A stretch of DNA of 64,000 bases from Sulfurospirillum sp. UCH001 (GTDB lineage: Bacteria > Campylobacterota > Campylobacteria > Campylobacterales > Sulfurospirillaceae). Location: NCBI RefSeq assembly GCF_001548035.1, contig NZ_AP014723.1, positions 558,001 to 622,000 on the forward strand. The letters are read 5' to 3'. A program made the translations under genes and the position numbers. The notes beneath the pieces are model-generated. The model had not been told where the DNA came from. It was given only the letters and a program-made list of their open reading frames with translations, and ran no database searches. Below are positions 16,332 through 27,876 of the stretch, piece after piece (positions within the stretch are counted from its first letter, which is position 1; each line of letters begins with the position of its first letter).

Positions 16332-17438
16332 ATGTTTATAGACAATGTATCACTCACACTAAGTTCTGGTAAAGGCGGCCCTGGTTGTGTCTCTTTCAGA
16401 AGAGAAAAGCATGTTATCCAAGGTGGTCCTGATGGCGGAGATGGAGGTCGTGGCGGAAATGTCTATTTTCAAATTGATAGAAATACACATACCCTTTCAC
16501 ACTTTCGTAACAATCAGCACTTAAAAGCTCGCAATGGCGAACAGGGTATGGGAAAAAAGATGTACGGTAAATCAGGCGAGCATTTGATCGTAACTGTTCC
16601 TCCTGGAACACAAGTTTTAGATGCAGAAACAGGTGAAGTACTTTTAGACCTTATTGACGATACAGATAAAAAGCTTTTCTTAGAGGGTGGAATAGGCGGA
16701 CTTGGAAATACACACTTTAAAAGCTCAACAAACCAAAGACCTGAATTTGCACAACCTGGCAGACCGGGTACAACCAAAGCAGTTAAACTTGAACTCAAAC
16801 TTATTGCGGATGTTGGACTAGTAGGTTTCCCTAATGTTGGAAAATCAACGCTTATTTCGGTTGTTTCAAATGCTCAACCTGAGATTGCGAATTATGAATT
16901 TACGACACTAACACCAAAACTGGGTGTGGTTGTTACGGATGATTTTCGCTCTTATGTTATGGCGGACATTCCTGGAATTATTGAGGGTGCGAGTGAAGGT
17001 AAAGGACTTGGTATTGAGTTCTTACGCCATATTGAGCGTACAAAATTCTTACTTTTCATGGTCGATCTTGCAAATTACCGTGATCTTAAAGAACAGTACT
17101 ATACGCTTAAACAAGAGCTACGAAAGTTTTCAGAAAAATTAGCGCTTCGTGATTATGCGATTGCACTGACACGTTGTGATACATTAAGCCCTGAAGAAAC
17201 CAATGAAAAAGTAGATCAATTTTTAAAATTACTTGGCCTTGAAGCAAATAAGTTGGCTGATAAGTATAAAGTAAGAGAAGATTTGCATACGTATTGCCAA
17301 GATGTCCATGAAAGAGAAAGAGCTTTGCCATTCTTCGTGATGCCGATTTCTTCTGTTTCTAAGATCAATATTGATCCTATTAAATATGCCCTATCAGATG
17401 TTATAACAAAGGTTCGTGATGAAAAGAGTAGTTGTTAA
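16332..17438 (+). CDS. obg: Ribosome-assembly GTPase Obg
   Basis: The 368-residue product has the glycine-rich Obg fold at 1-158 ([30 protein letters not shown]). A G domain follows with G1 [11 protein letters not shown]3 DIPGIIEGA and the G4-type TRCD. It acts in late 50S assembly and stress control. It stops about 20 residues after the G domain, so the variable C-terminal OCT domain is absent. The gene overlaps proB by 20 bases. Confidence 0.96.
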   Translation: MFIDNVSLTLSSGKGGPGCVSFRREKHVIQGGPDGGDGGRGGNVYFQIDRNTHTLSHFRNNQHLKARNGEQGMGKKMYGKSGEHLIVTVPPGTQVLDAETGEVLLDLIDDTDKKLFLEGGIGGLGNTHFKSSTNQRPEFAQPGRPGTTKAVKLELKLIADVGLVGFPNVGKSTLISVVSNAQPEIANYEFTTLTPKLGVVVTDDFRSYVMADIPGIIEGASEGKGLGIEFLRHIERTKFLLFMVDLANYRDLKEQYYTLKQELRKFSEKLALRDYAIALTRCDTLSPEETNEKVDQFLKLLGLEANKLADKYKVREDLHTYCQDVHERERALPFFVMPISSVSKINIDPIKYALSDVITKVRDEKSSC

Positions 17439-18183
17439 GGTTGGCACGCATGTCCTTAGCGAGCAAAACCGTTTATGTAAAGAGCGCATTCTTAATTTAG
17501 TTGAATTTTTAGTCGCGCTTATGGAAAAACATGAGGTCATTTTGGTCTCTTCAGGTGCTGTTGCTGCTGGTTATTCTATTTTAAAACTCGATAAAAAATT
17601 ACTGCATAATCGCCAAGCGATTGCTGCAGTAGGACAACCGCAACTGATGGCAACCTACAATAAAAAATTGGAAAAATTTGGTAAAAGTGGTGCACAACTT
17701 CTCTTAACAGCAGATGATTTTGACTCACGAAAACGCTGTTATCATGCAAAATGTACAATAGATACATTGCTCGAAAATGGTATTTTGCCTATCATTAACG
17801 AAAATGATGCAACAGCAACAGAAGAGCTTGTTTTTGGTGATAACGATCAACTCTCTTCTCGTGTAGCATACTATTTTGGTGCAGATCTTTTAATTTTACT
17901 CTCTGACATTGATGGCTATTATGACAAAGACCCTCATAAACACGATGATGCGAAAATGCGAAAAATTGTTCATGAGATTGAGCCTTCTGAATTGGAAGTT
18001 GAGAAATCCACTAATTTTGCATTTGCGACAGGTGGCATTGTTACAAAACTCAAAGCAGCAGACTTTTTACTCGAGCGTAAAAAATCAATGTTTATTGCCA
18101 GTGGATTTGATCTTAGTGATGTCAAAAGTTTCATGTTAGAGGGCGTTCATAAAGGTGGAACACTCTTTACTTCTAAGGACTAA
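17419..18183 (+). CDS. proB: Glutamate 5-kinase
   Basis: This 254-residue amino-acid kinase phosphorylates glutamate in the first step of proline synthesis. It has VVKVGTHVL at the N-terminus, [24 protein letters not shown], and [13 protein letters not shown]. The C-terminal PUA domain of longer ProB proteins is absent, a short form I associate with Campylobacterota. GTG at 17416 precedes the ATG at 17419. AAAGG at 17408-17412 has better spacing to the ATG. The start lies inside obg. Confidence 0.94.
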   Translation: MKRVVVKVGTHVLSEQNRLCKERILNLVEFLVALMEKHEVILVSSGAVAAGYSILKLDKKLLHNRQAIAAVGQPQLMATYNKKLEKFGKSGAQLLLTADDFDSRKRCYHAKCTIDTLLENGILPIINENDATATEELVFGDNDQLSSRVAYYFGADLLILLSDIDGYYDKDPHKHDDAKMRKIVHEIEPSELEVEKSTNFAFATGGIVTKLKAADFLLERKKSMFIASGFDLSDVKSFMLEGVHKGGTLFTSKD

Positions 18184-18184
18184 A

Positions 18185-19108
18185 ATGCGCGTTGTTTTTA
18201 TGGGAACACCCTCTTATGCGACAACTATTTTGAGAGCATTGTTTAATGACGCAGATATTGAAGTAGTACTTTTGGTGACTCAAGAAGACAAACCAGTAGG
18301 GCGAAAACAGGTTTTAACACCTCCGCACATTAAAGCGTGGCTTCTTGAGCAAAATGTGCACATTGAAATTTATCAACCAAAAACCTTACGTGACAAAGAG
18401 GCACACGCAAAGATTGCCTCTTTAAAGCCAGATTTTATTGTTGTAGCAGCGTATGGACAAATATTGCCTAAAGCAGTGCTCGATATTGCTCCATGTATTA
18501 ATCTTCACGCTTCACTGCTTCCAAAATATAGAGGTGCTAGTCCTATTCAATCCACTCTTTTAGCAAATGAAATGTATGCAGGTGTCACTTCGATGCTTAT
18601 GGAAGAAGGGCTTGATACAGGTGCAATGCTTGGTTTTTCGTACTTAAAAATCGAACCAAAGCATAATGCCTCTCTTTTATTTGATGAATTAGCAGAGTTA
18701 GCAGCAAAACTTACCCTCACAACTCTTAAAAATTTTACTTCTCTTCAACCATTGACGCAAGTGGGTGCTAATGCTACGCATTGTAAGAAAATTAAAAAAG
18801 ATGACGGTTTAGTCACATTTGAACAAAATGCACAAGATATTCTTATCCGTTATAAAGCTCTTTCTCCATGGCCTGGAATTTTTCTAGAATCTGGATTAAA
18901 ACTGCTTGATATTGAATTTGTTCCTAATAACAATAATGCAACATCTCCGATTGGTGTTATTCAAGAAATAACACATACGGGTTTTATTGTTTCATGTAAA
19001 CAAAATTCACTTCTTCTAAAAATGCTTCAACCTGTTTCCAAAAATGCAATGAATGCACAAGATTATATTCGTGGTAAAAGGCTTAGCATTGGTGATTCAT
19101 TGGTTTGA
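18185..19108 (+). CDS. fmt: Methionyl-tRNA formyltransferase
   Basis: This 307-residue enzyme formylates initiator Met-tRNA from 10-formyl-tetrahydrofolate. VVFMGTPSYA is at the N-terminus. The catalytic region contains INLHASLLPKYRGASPIQ and the DTGAM motif. The C-terminal tRNA-binding OB fold contains LSPWPGIF. The ATG at 18185 has AAGGA five bases upstream, just inside the end of proB. A longer in-frame extension into proB is not supported. Confidence 0.96.
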   Translation: MRVVFMGTPSYATTILRALFNDADIEVVLLVTQEDKPVGRKQVLTPPHIKAWLLEQNVHIEIYQPKTLRDKEAHAKIASLKPDFIVVAAYGQILPKAVLDIAPCINLHASLLPKYRGASPIQSTLLANEMYAGVTSMLMEEGLDTGAMLGFSYLKIEPKHNASLLFDELAELAAKLTLTTLKNFTSLQPLTQVGANATHCKKIKKDDGLVTFEQNAQDILIRYKALSPWPGIFLESGLKLLDIEFVPNNNNATSPIGVIQEITHTGFIVSCKQNSLLLKMLQPVSKNAMNAQDYIRGKRLSIGDSLV

Positions 19109-19724
19109 TACGCTTCCTTCTACCCATAATTATTTAATAGCGTCCCTTCGTGAAGGTACACTTTTTGCACCATGTGCCATCGGCGCTACGATACAGACAC
19201 ATGGCGTAGGAAGTCGTGGTAACAGTTGGCTTGGAGAAGCAGGAAATCTCTTTTTTTCTTTTTGTGTAGAAGAGAAACAATTACCACAAGATTTGCCTCT
19301 TGCATCAGTTTCGATCTATTTTTCTGCTTTGATGAAAGAAGTTTTAGAAGAGCAAGGCTCGAATGTATGGTTAAAGTGGCCTAATGATTTTTACCTTAAT
19401 GAAAAAAAAATTGGAGGAATGATTACTACAAAAATTGGTTCAACCATTGTAGGCTCCATAGGCCTTAATATCAGCATAGCACCTGAGAATTTTGGGATTT
19501 TAGATATCTCTATTGCTCCTTATGCTTTAGCTGAGCAATTAATTGAGAAGGTTGAGGAAAAAATATCGTGGAAGAAAGTTTTTAGTAAATATAAGATAGA
19601 ATTTGATCAAAATCGAAATTTTTCTTTCCATTTAGATGGCAAATTGGTCTCGTTGCGTGATGCAATATTGTGTGATGATGGCTCTATAGAGCTAGAAAAT
19701 AAAAAGGTGTACAGTTTACGATGA
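19092..19724 (+). CDS. birA: Biotin--[acetyl-CoA carboxylase] ligase, catalytic type
   Basis: This protein of about 210 residues attaches biotin to the biotin carboxyl carrier subunit of acetyl-CoA carboxylase. Visible motifs are FDTLPSTHNYL at the N-terminus, the glycine-rich biotinyl-AMP loop GVGSRGNSWL, and WLKWPNDFYLNEKKIGG. There is no N-terminal winged-helix domain, so it cannot be a DNA-binding repressor. The start is GTG at 19092 or TTG at 19089, both downstream of AAAAGG (19076-19081), inside the 3' end of fmt. It overlaps parA by 4 bases. Confidence 0.92.
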   Translation: MIHWFDTLPSTHNYLIASLREGTLFAPCAIGATIQTHGVGSRGNSWLGEAGNLFFSFCVEEKQLPQDLPLASVSIYFSALMKEVLEEQGSNVWLKWPNDFYLNEKKIGGMITTKIGSTIVGSIGLNISIAPENFGILDISIAPYALAEQLIEKVEEKISWKKVFSKYKIEFDQNRNFSFHLDGKLVSLRDAILCDDGSIELENKKVYSLR

Positions 19725-20506
19725 GTGAGATTATAGCGATAGCAAATCAAAAGGGCGGAGTTGGTAAAACAACGACTGCTATCAATTTGGCTGCCTCCTT
19801 AGCAGTTGCTGAAAAGCGCGTTTTATTGATCGATATTGATCCACAAGCCAATGCTACAACTGGTCTTGGTTTTCACAGAAGTGACTATGAGTATAACATT
19901 TATCATGTTCTTATTGGAAGAAAGCGTCTTTCTCAAGTTATCCTTGAAACATCTCTTTCAACGTTACATGTAGCACCGTCCAATATTGGTCTTGTTGGCG
20001 TTGAAAAAGAATTTTACGACAATAACACCAAAGGGCGTGAGCTCATTTTAAAAACAAAAATTGAAGAGATTAAAGACCAATACGATTATATTATTATTGA
20101 TTCACCTCCTGCTCTTGGAAGTATTACCATTAATGCTTTAAGCGCAGCAAATTCAGTCATTATTCCTATTCAATGTGAATTTTTTGCATTAGAAGGTTTG
20201 GCTCAGCTACTTAATACTGTGAAATTAATTAAGAAAACAATTAATCCAACCTTGGAAATTAAAGGCTTTTTACCAACCATGTATAGCACGCAGAACAATC
20301 TCTCTAAACAAGTGTTTGCAGATCTTAAAGAGCATTTTAAAAGCAAATTATTTATTGACAAAGAGAGTGCTTCTTACGTGGTTATTCCTAGAAATATCAA
20401 ACTTGCAGAATCCCCAAGTTTTGGTAAACCTATTATTTTATACGATGTGGAATCGCCTGGTTCTAAAGCGTACCAAAATCTTGCCAATTCAATTTTAGTG
20501 AGCTAA
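19721..20506 (+). CDS. parA: Chromosome-partitioning ATPase ParA (Soj)
   Basis: The 261-residue deviant-Walker ATPase contains NQKGGVGKTTTAINL, the switch/Walker B IIDSPPALGS, and the DNA-binding C-terminal basic surface. It forms ATP-dependent dimers on the nucleoid that move ParB-bound origins. The start overlaps the birA stop (ATGA). parB follows immediately, which makes this the chromosomal parAB pair. Confidence 0.96.
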   Translation: MSEIIAIANQKGGVGKTTTAINLAASLAVAEKRVLLIDIDPQANATTGLGFHRSDYEYNIYHVLIGRKRLSQVILETSLSTLHVAPSNIGLVGVEKEFYDNNTKGRELILKTKIEEIKDQYDYIIIDSPPALGSITINALSAANSVIIPIQCEFFALEGLAQLLNTVKLIKKTINPTLEIKGFLPTMYSTQNNLSKQVFADLKEHFKSKLFIDKESASYVVIPRNIKLAESPSFGKPIILYDVESPGSKAYQNLANSILVS

Positions 20507-20510
20507 TGTG

Positions 20511-21365
20511 ATGAGTGCAAAGAAGGTCTTAGGACGGGGATTAAGTGCAATTATTGAGGATGTAGAGGAAGCGTATAAGCAAGATATCGAACAGGCAAAA
20601 GACTTGGTTCGTGAAATTGACATTGAACGTATTACGCCTAACCCGTATCAACCTAGAACACATTTTAATGAAACGGCATTAAAAGAGCTTAGTGAGTCAA
20701 TTAAGCGTCATGGCTTATTGCAACCTATCATTGTTGTTGCTAAAGATGAAGGATATATGCTTCTTGCTGGTGAGAGGCGTCTTAGAGCAAGTAAACTTGC
20801 AGGTTTTAAGAAGATTAAAGCCATTGTTGCAGACATTGAATCAAAAAACTTACGTGAATTAGCACTTATCGAGAATATTCAAAGAGAAGATCTCAATCCT
20901 GTTGAACTTGCTATTGCGTACAAAGAACTTATTGAAGAGTATAAAATAACTCAAGATGGTCTTTCTGAAATTATTCACAAAAGTAGAACACAAATTACCA
21001 ATACAATTCGTCTTTTAAGTTTGAGCGACCAAACGAAAAAATATCTTGCTGAAGGTGTTCTTTCTCAAGGTCATGCCAAAGTACTTGTAGGACTTGATCC
21101 AAAAGATGAAGAGACAATTGTAAACACTATTTTAGGCCAAAAACTAAGCGTTCGTGAAACAGAAACATTGGTAAAAAAACTAAAAAGTGCTGATGAAACA
21201 ATTGGTAAACAAGAAAAGACCAAATCCGCTATTCCTGAAGAACTCCATACGCTCAAAAACAGGCTTAAAGAGCTTGGTTTTGAGGCTACACCAAAAGCAA
21301 ATACTATAACAATCCATTTTAAAAACGGTGAAGCAATTTATACTTTTTTGGAGCAATTAAAATAA
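20511..21365 (+). CDS. parB: Chromosome-partitioning protein ParB (Spo0J)
   Basis: This 284-residue CTP-dependent clamp binds parS sites near the origin. It has KKVLGRGLSAII at the N-terminus, the CTP-binding segment with LLAGERRLRASK, IENIQREDLNPVE, and the helix-turn-helix with KSRTQITNTIRLL. The C-terminal dimerisation domain is complete. A GTG at 20508 lies directly before the ATG at 20511; either may be used, four bases or less after parA. No ideal ribosome site is visible, suggesting coupling to parA. Confidence 0.95.
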   Translation: MSAKKVLGRGLSAIIEDVEEAYKQDIEQAKDLVREIDIERITPNPYQPRTHFNETALKELSESIKRHGLLQPIIVVAKDEGYMLLAGERRLRASKLAGFKKIKAIVADIESKNLRELALIENIQREDLNPVELAIAYKELIEEYKITQDGLSEIIHKSRTQITNTIRLLSLSDQTKKYLAEGVLSQGHAKVLVGLDPKDEETIVNTILGQKLSVRETETLVKKLKSADETIGKQEKTKSAIPEELHTLKNRLKELGFEATPKANTITIHFKNGEAIYTFLEQLK

Positions 21366-21412
21366 TAAAATTAGTTATTTGAGTTAATTTAATAAACTAT
21401 TTTCCTTTGCTG

Positions 21413-21421
21413 TGTTACAAT
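21413..21421 (+). promoter_or_regulatory. Extended -10 promoter for the atp operon
   Basis: TG-T-TACAAT lies at 21413-21421 in the 143-base gap after parB. A GC-rich initiator and an AAAGGAG ribosome site for the first atp gene follow. No clear -35 is seen. Confidence 0.5.
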
Positions 21422-21508
21422 TCGCGCAAAATTTTGATACAGCAATCTTGTTTGTGCTAAAAAAATCTTAAAAATTGAGTCTGATCTCGAGCTAAAGGAG
21501 CAAGAAAT

Positions 21509-21931
21509 ATGTTGGATATTATCCCAGCACTGTTACTGGTGACTGGAACTGTATTTTTAGTTTTGTTAATCCTACTTAACAAAACACTTTATAAACCCCT
21601 GTTGGAGTTTATCGACAATAGAAATAACTCTATTAATCGTGATTTAGAAAATGCAGGAAAAAATGCCAGTGATGTTGTAGCCTACTACAAAGAAGTAGAG
21701 ACAATTTTGTCTGAGGGCAAAATGGAAGCAGCTAAAATTAGAGAAGCTGCGCTGAATGAAGCTAAAGAAAAAGCTGCAAAAAAAGTTGAGCAAAAAAAGA
21801 GTGATCTTGAAGCTCAAAGTGTAGCGTTTTTTAAAGCTTTAGAGTCTGAAAAAGATGAGTTCAAAAATGGTCTGTTGGCACAAATGCCTCTTTTCAAAGA
21901 GAGTGTTGCTGCTAAACTGAGCCATATCTAA
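21509..21931 (+). CDS. atpF': F0F1 ATP synthase subunit b'
   Basis: The 140-residue product has one N-terminal membrane helix (about 5-27) followed by a long charged helix of alternating Ala, Lys and Glu typical of the peripheral stalk. RNNSINRDLENAGKNA matches the b/b' family. It is the first of two b-type genes, so the stator stalk is probably a b/b' heterodimer as in cyanobacteria and Campylobacterota. AAAGGAG precedes the ATG. Confidence 0.9.
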   Translation: MLDIIPALLLVTGTVFLVLLILLNKTLYKPLLEFIDNRNNSINRDLENAGKNASDVVAYYKEVETILSEGKMEAAKIREAALNEAKEKAAKKVEQKKSDLEAQSVAFFKALESEKDEFKNGLLAQMPLFKESVAAKLSHI

Positions 21932-21942
21932 GGAGTGTATGA

Positions 21943-22458
21943 ATGAAAATAAACTATTTTTTAATCTTAGTAGCTCCAATCGCACTTTTTGCTAGTGGTG
22001 GTGAAGGTGGCGGGTCAACCGATATCATCCCTAGAACTATCAACTTTTTAATCTTTGCTGCAATTATGTATTACTATGTTGCAGATGCTGCTAAAGAGTG
22101 GTATCTTGGACGTAAAAATGAGATTGCAACAAAATTAGATTCTATTCAAGTAAAATTAAAAGAGTCTAATAGTAAAAAAGAGATTGCACTTGCTAAAGTT
22201 GAAGAAGCTAAAGCTAATGCAAGAGCTCTTGTTGAAACAGCAAAAAAAGAAGCAGTTCTTTTAAGCGAAAAAGTTGCACAAGAAACAGAAGCTGAGATTG
22301 AAAGCTTGGAAAAAGCATTTGAAGATCGCGTTAAAATTGAGCGTCGAAAAATGCAAAGAGTGATCGTTTGTGAAATTTTAGATGAAATGTTTAAAGAGGG
22401 TTCTATTTCTCTTGATAATGACGAGATTGTCAAAATTGTTAATAAGAAGGTTGCATAA
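21943..22458 (+). CDS. atpF: F0F1 ATP synthase subunit b
   Basis: This 171-residue protein begins with a signal-like hydrophobic stretch (LILVAPIALFASGG). A membrane helix (TINFLIFAAIMYYYVADAA) and a long coiled-coil helix follow. The extra N-terminal hydrophobic region is known for b subunits of Campylobacterota and may be cleaved. It forms the peripheral stalk with b' and docks on delta. Its stop overlaps the atpH start by one base. Confidence 0.92.
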   Translation: MKINYFLILVAPIALFASGGEGGGSTDIIPRTINFLIFAAIMYYYVADAAKEWYLGRKNEIATKLDSIQVKLKESNSKKEIALAKVEEAKANARALVETAKKEAVLLSEKVAQETEAEIESLEKAFEDRVKIERRKMQRVIVCEILDEMFKEGSISLDNDEIVKIVNKKVA

Positions 22459-22988
22459 TGAGTGGAGCTATAGCAAAGAAATATGTTAATGCTCTCATGA
22501 GTGGATGTAATGATGCAGAGTTAGCAGATGTTTATGGTTTACTAACTCAATTGGTTGAAGCATTTAAGATAGAAAAGTTTAACAACATTATTCTCTCTCC
22601 TGATGTTTCTGCAAAAGCTAAAGAAGAATTGGTTTTATCTTTAGTTGAAACTAAAAACACGAAATTTCAAAATTTCATTAAATTATTGAGTAACAATGAT
22701 CGATTGAAATTAATTCCAGTTGTAGCAAAAGAGTTAAAGTACCAACTCTCTTTGAAAAACAACACCTACGAAGGTAGTGTTTCGACAAACTTTAAAATGA
22801 GTCAAGCACAAATTTCTATGTTAGAAGATAATTTTAGTAAAAAATTTAATGCTAAAATCAAATTAAACGCTAATGAAAACAGCTATTCAGGAATTAAAGT
22901 AGAGCTAAATGACTTGGGTATTGAAGTGAGTTTCTCTGTTGAGCGTCTTAAAGCTCAAATGACAGAGCATATTTTAAAAGCAATTTAA
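22458..22988 (+). CDS. atpH: F0F1 ATP synthase subunit delta
   Basis: This 176-residue protein matches the delta/OSCP family: an N-terminal helical domain starting IAKKYVNALMS and a C-terminal strand region with GIKVELNDLGIEVSFSVERLK. It links the b/b' stalk to the top of the alpha-beta ring. It overlaps atpF by one base and is followed by atpA after 38 bases with its own AAGGAG site. Confidence 0.95.
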   Translation: MSGAIAKKYVNALMSGCNDAELADVYGLLTQLVEAFKIEKFNNIILSPDVSAKAKEELVLSLVETKNTKFQNFIKLLSNNDRLKLIPVVAKELKYQLSLKNNTYEGSVSTNFKMSQAQISMLEDNFSKKFNAKIKLNANENSYSGIKVELNDLGIEVSFSVERLKAQMTEHILKAI

Positions 22989-23026
22989 CAATAATAAATA
23001 GATAAAAGAAAGTTAAGGAGTAATTT

Positions 23027-24544
23027 GTGGGAGCAAAAATGAAAGCTGATGAAATCAGTTCAATCATTAAAGAGCGTATTGAAAACTTTGAACTCAATGT
23101 AGATATCGAAGAGACAGGAAAAGTTATTTCTGTAGCGGATGGTGTTGCAAACGTTTATGGTTTGAAAAACGTTATGGCTGGTGAAATGGTCGAGTTTGAA
23201 AACGGTGAGAGAGGAATGGCACTTAACCTTGAAGAATCAAGTGTTGGTATCGTTGTTCTTGGAAGCTGTAATGAAATTAAAGAAGGCTCTTCTGTTAAAA
23301 GATTGGCAAAACTTCTTCGTGTACCAGTTGGCGAGGCACTTGTTGGTCGTGTTGTTAACTCACTAGGTGATCCTATTGATGCAAAAGGACCAATCAATGC
23401 AACTGAAACACGTTTCGTTGAAGAAAAAGCACATGGTATTATGGCTCGTAAATCAGTACATGAACCACTTCAAACAGGTATTAAAGCGATTGACGCACTT
23501 GTTCCAATTGGTAGAGGTCAAAGAGAGCTTATCATCGGTGATAGACAAACAGGTAAAACAACGATTGCAATCGATACAATCATCAATCAAAAAGGTCAAA
23601 ATGTTACATGTATCTATGTAGCAATTGGTCAAAAACAATCAACAGTTGCTCAAGTTGTTAAAAAACTTGAAGAGCATGGTGCTATGGAATATACCATCGT
23701 TGTTAATGCAGGTGCAAGTGACTCTGCTGCAATGCAATTCTTGGCTCCATATGCGGGTGTATCTATGGGTGAATACTTCAGAGATAATGGTAAACATGCA
23801 TTAATCGTTTATGATGATCTTTCAAAACATGCGGTTGCTTATCGTGAAATGTCATTGATTTTACGCCGTCCTCCAGGTCGTGAAGCATATCCTGGTGACG
23901 TTTTCTATCTACACTCTCGTCTATTAGAAAGAGCTGCAAAAGTTAATGATGAATTAGGAGCGGGTTCTTTAACAGCGCTTCCAATTATTGAAACACAAGC
24001 AGGTGACGTTTCTGCGTATATTCCAACAAACGTTATTTCAATTACTGACGGTCAAATTTTCTTAGAATCAGACTTGTTTAACTCAGGTATTCGTCCAGCG
24101 ATTAACGTTGGTCTTTCAGTTTCACGTGTTGGTGGTGCTGCACAGATTAAAGCAACAAAACAAGTTGCAGGAACAATGAGACTTGACCTTGCACAATACC
24201 GTGAACTTCAAGCATTTGCACAGTTTGCAAGTGATCTTGATGAGTCAAGCCGTAAACAACTAGAGCGTGGTCAACGTATGGTTGAGATTTTGAAACAACC
24301 TCCGTATGCTCCAATTGCAATTGAAAAACAAGTACTTGTTATCTTCGCAGGTGCTAAAGGTTACTTAGATAGTATTGATGTTAAATCAGTAGGCCGTTTT
24401 GAAGCGGAACTTAACTCTTATGTTGAAGCAAAATATGCAGATATTTTTGAACAACTTAAAGCTAAAAAAGCGATTGATAAAGAGCTTGAAGAGCTATTAC
24501 ATAAGGCATTGAGCGAGTTTAAAGCGACGTTTGCAGTCAAGTAA
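23027..24544 (+). CDS. atpA: F0F1 ATP synthase subunit alpha
   Basis: The 505-residue regulatory nucleotide-binding subunit has the P-loop [23 protein letters not shown], and the conserved [17 protein letters not shown] signature. The start is GTG at 23027, six bases after AAGGAG at 23015-23020; this fits the [15 protein letters not shown]-terminus better than the internal ATG. Confidence 0.98.
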   Translation: MGAKMKADEISSIIKERIENFELNVDIEETGKVISVADGVANVYGLKNVMAGEMVEFENGERGMALNLEESSVGIVVLGSCNEIKEGSSVKRLAKLLRVPVGEALVGRVVNSLGDPIDAKGPINATETRFVEEKAHGIMARKSVHEPLQTGIKAIDALVPIGRGQRELIIGDRQTGKTTIAIDTIINQKGQNVTCIYVAIGQKQSTVAQVVKKLEEHGAMEYTIVVNAGASDSAAMQFLAPYAGVSMGEYFRDNGKHALIVYDDLSKHAVAYREMSLILRRPPGREAYPGDVFYLHSRLLERAAKVNDELGAGSLTALPIIETQAGDVSAYIPTNVISITDGQIFLESDLFNSGIRPAINVGLSVSRVGGAAQIKATKQVAGTMRLDLAQYRELQAFAQFASDLDESSRKQLERGQRMVEILKQPPYAPIAIEKQVLVIFAGAKGYLDSIDVKSVGRFEAELNSYVEAKYADIFEQLKAKKAIDKELEELLHKALSEFKATFAVK

Positions 24545-24553
24545 GGATAAGCT

Positions 24554-25438
24554 ATGGCAAACCTTAAAGAGATAAAAAGAAAAATTAAGAGTGTTCAGAA
24601 TACTCAAAAAACAACACGTGCTATGAAGCTCGTTTCAACTGCAAAGTTGAAGCGAGCGGAAATGGCCGCTAAACAGTCTCGTGTGTATGCCGTTAAAATT
24701 AACGAAGTACTCTCTGAAATTGCTTACAAAATCAATCAGTACAAAAATGGTGCTGTTGAAAGTCGTTTTTTTGATAAAAATGAAACTCCAAGTACAGTGG
24801 ACGTTATTTTTGTGACAGCTGATAAAGGTCTATGTGGTGGTTTTAATATTCAAACGATTAAAGCCGTTCGTAATCTTTTAGCAGAGTATGGATCACAAAA
24901 AGTAACAGTAAGACTTCGTGCTGTGGGAAGAAAAGGTATTGCGTTTTTTAATTTTCAAGGTGTAGAGCTTTTAACCTCTTATGCAGGGGTAAGCTCATCT
25001 CCAAGTTATGAAAAAGCACAAGAAATTATCAAGAGTGCAATCGATGATTTTGTTGAAGGTAAAACAGACAAAGTTATTTTAGTACATAATGGTTATAAAA
25101 ATATGATTTCTCAAGAATTGAAAATCGTGGATGTTGTCCCTGTACAATCTCCTATCGAATCACGCGAGACAAGCTCTCTCATGGAGTTAGAGCCTGATGA
25201 GAGTGGTGAAGAGATTTTAGATTCTTTATTGCAAAAATATTTTGAATACAACATGTATTATGCACTGATTGATTCATTAGCGGCTGAACACAGTGCGCGT
25301 ATGCAAGCAATGGACAATGCAACGAATAATGCGAAAGAACGTGTTGGTGTTTTAACACTGGCATATAATAAAGCTAGACAAGAGTCTATTACTACTGAAC
25401 TCATTGAGATTATCAGTGGTGTAGAGTCTATGAAATAA
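24554..25438 (+). CDS. atpG: F0F1 ATP synthase subunit gamma
   Basis: This 294-residue protein is the central rotor stalk. The N-terminal helix begins [21 protein letters not shown]. The middle Rossmann-like part has [11 protein letters not shown]. The C-terminal helix has [13 protein letters not shown], and both helices form the coiled coil inside the alpha-beta hexamer. AAGGATAAGCT precedes the ATG. Confidence 0.97.
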   Translation: MANLKEIKRKIKSVQNTQKTTRAMKLVSTAKLKRAEMAAKQSRVYAVKINEVLSEIAYKINQYKNGAVESRFFDKNETPSTVDVIFVTADKGLCGGFNIQTIKAVRNLLAEYGSQKVTVRLRAVGRKGIAFFNFQGVELLTSYAGVSSSPSYEKAQEIIKSAIDDFVEGKTDKVILVHNGYKNMISQELKIVDVVPVQSPIESRETSSLMELEPDESGEEILDSLLQKYFEYNMYYALIDSLAAEHSARMQAMDNATNNAKERVGVLTLAYNKARQESITTELIEIISGVESMK

Positions 25439-25449
25439 ACTGTTTGTAA

Positions 25450-26868
<1,419 letters not shown>

Positions 26869-26887
26869 GAAGCGATAAGGTTAAAAA

Positions 26888-27283
26888 ATGAATACATTAA
26901 AATTGGAAATTGTGACTCCTGAGGGTCAGATTTTTGCCAACGATGTAAAAAGTGTTACGCTTCCAGGTAAAGAGGGTGAGTTTGGAGTACTTCCAAACCA
27001 CGCCTCATTAGTAACGCTTTTACAAGCAGGTGTGATTGATATTGAGCTTAAAGATGGTAACCATGATGTTGTCGCTATTAATTGGGGACATGTGAAGGTT
27101 GATGAAAATTCTGTCACTGTCTTAGCTGATGGAGCAGTTTCAATTGGTGGAGCTAGTGAAAGTGAAGTTGCTAAGTCATTAGAAGCAGCTAAAGCTCTTC
27201 TTGAGAGTATTAGTGATTCTGATGTCGCTATTGCTATGGCTACTGCTAAAATTGAGACTATTGCAAAAACAAGGAAATTTTAA
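26888..27283 (+). CDS. atpC: F0F1 ATP synthase subunit epsilon
   Basis: This 131-residue protein has the N-terminal beta sandwich (LEIVTPEGQIFANDVKSV, LPGKEGEFGVLPNHA). Its C-terminal part, of about 45 residues, is Ala-rich and helical and could regulate ATP hydrolysis. It ends the F1 genes and tolQ begins only five bases after its stop, so the ATP synthase and Tol transcripts are probably continuous. Confidence 0.95.
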   Translation: MNTLKLEIVTPEGQIFANDVKSVTLPGKEGEFGVLPNHASLVTLLQAGVIDIELKDGNHDVVAINWGHVKVDENSVTVLADGAVSIGGASESEVAKSLEAAKALLESISDSDVAIAMATAKIETIAKTRKF

Positions 27284-27288
27284 ATCTT

Positions 27289-27876
27289 ATGTCATCGTTT
27301 GAATTATTCTTGAACTATTTTGCAAGAAGTGGTTTTTTTACATGGGTTATTTTGATTTGGTTGTCAGCCTATTTTGTAATTACATTTGGTATTTTCTTTA
27401 GTAGATACTTGTACTTAGGGCATTGGCTTTCTATTGAGAAAAGTTCTCTAGAGTCAATGCTAATGGGTGCAAAAAATGTACGCGATGATTCTATTTTACG
27501 AAAATGTTCTAGTGCTGCAGGTGCGTCAGAAAAGTTACTTAATGTATGTAAAAATGTTGCTGAAAAAAATGCAACCAGTGGTTTATGGATGCTTTCTATT
27601 ATTGCCTCGACTGCACCATTTATCGGATTGTTCGGTACGGTTGTTTCTATTTTGGAAACTTTTAGTGGCCTTGGTCAATCTGGAAGTGCTTCTTTGGGCG
27701 TTATCGCACCAGCGATTAGTGAAGCGTTAGTTGCAACGGCAACAGGTATTTTTGTTGCGATTCCTGCATACAGTGCCAATCTATTTCTTAGAAGAAAAGC
27801 GTATGAAGTAATTGTATATGTACAAAGAGAAGTAGATATCTTACTTTCTGCAAATGAGTCAAGAAGAGATAGCTAA
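27289..27876 (+). CDS. tolQ: TolQ/ExbB/MotA-type proton channel subunit
   Basis: This 195-residue inner-membrane protein has three probable helices: about 15-38, and two C-terminal helices in the TAPFIGLFGTVVSIL and ATATGIFVAIPAYSANL regions. Both are typical of TolQ/ExbB. It uses the proton-motive force to drive TolA or TonB. The call TolQ, not ExbB, rests on context: the next genes are tolR, a tolA-like gene, tolB and pal. Confidence 0.9.
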   Translation: MSSFELFLNYFARSGFFTWVILIWLSAYFVITFGIFFSRYLYLGHWLSIEKSSLESMLMGAKNVRDDSILRKCSSAAGASEKLLNVCKNVAEKNATSGLWMLSIIASTAPFIGLFGTVVSILETFSGLGQSGSASLGVIAPAISEALVATATGIFVAIPAYSANLFLRRKAYEVIVYVQREVDILLSANESRRDS

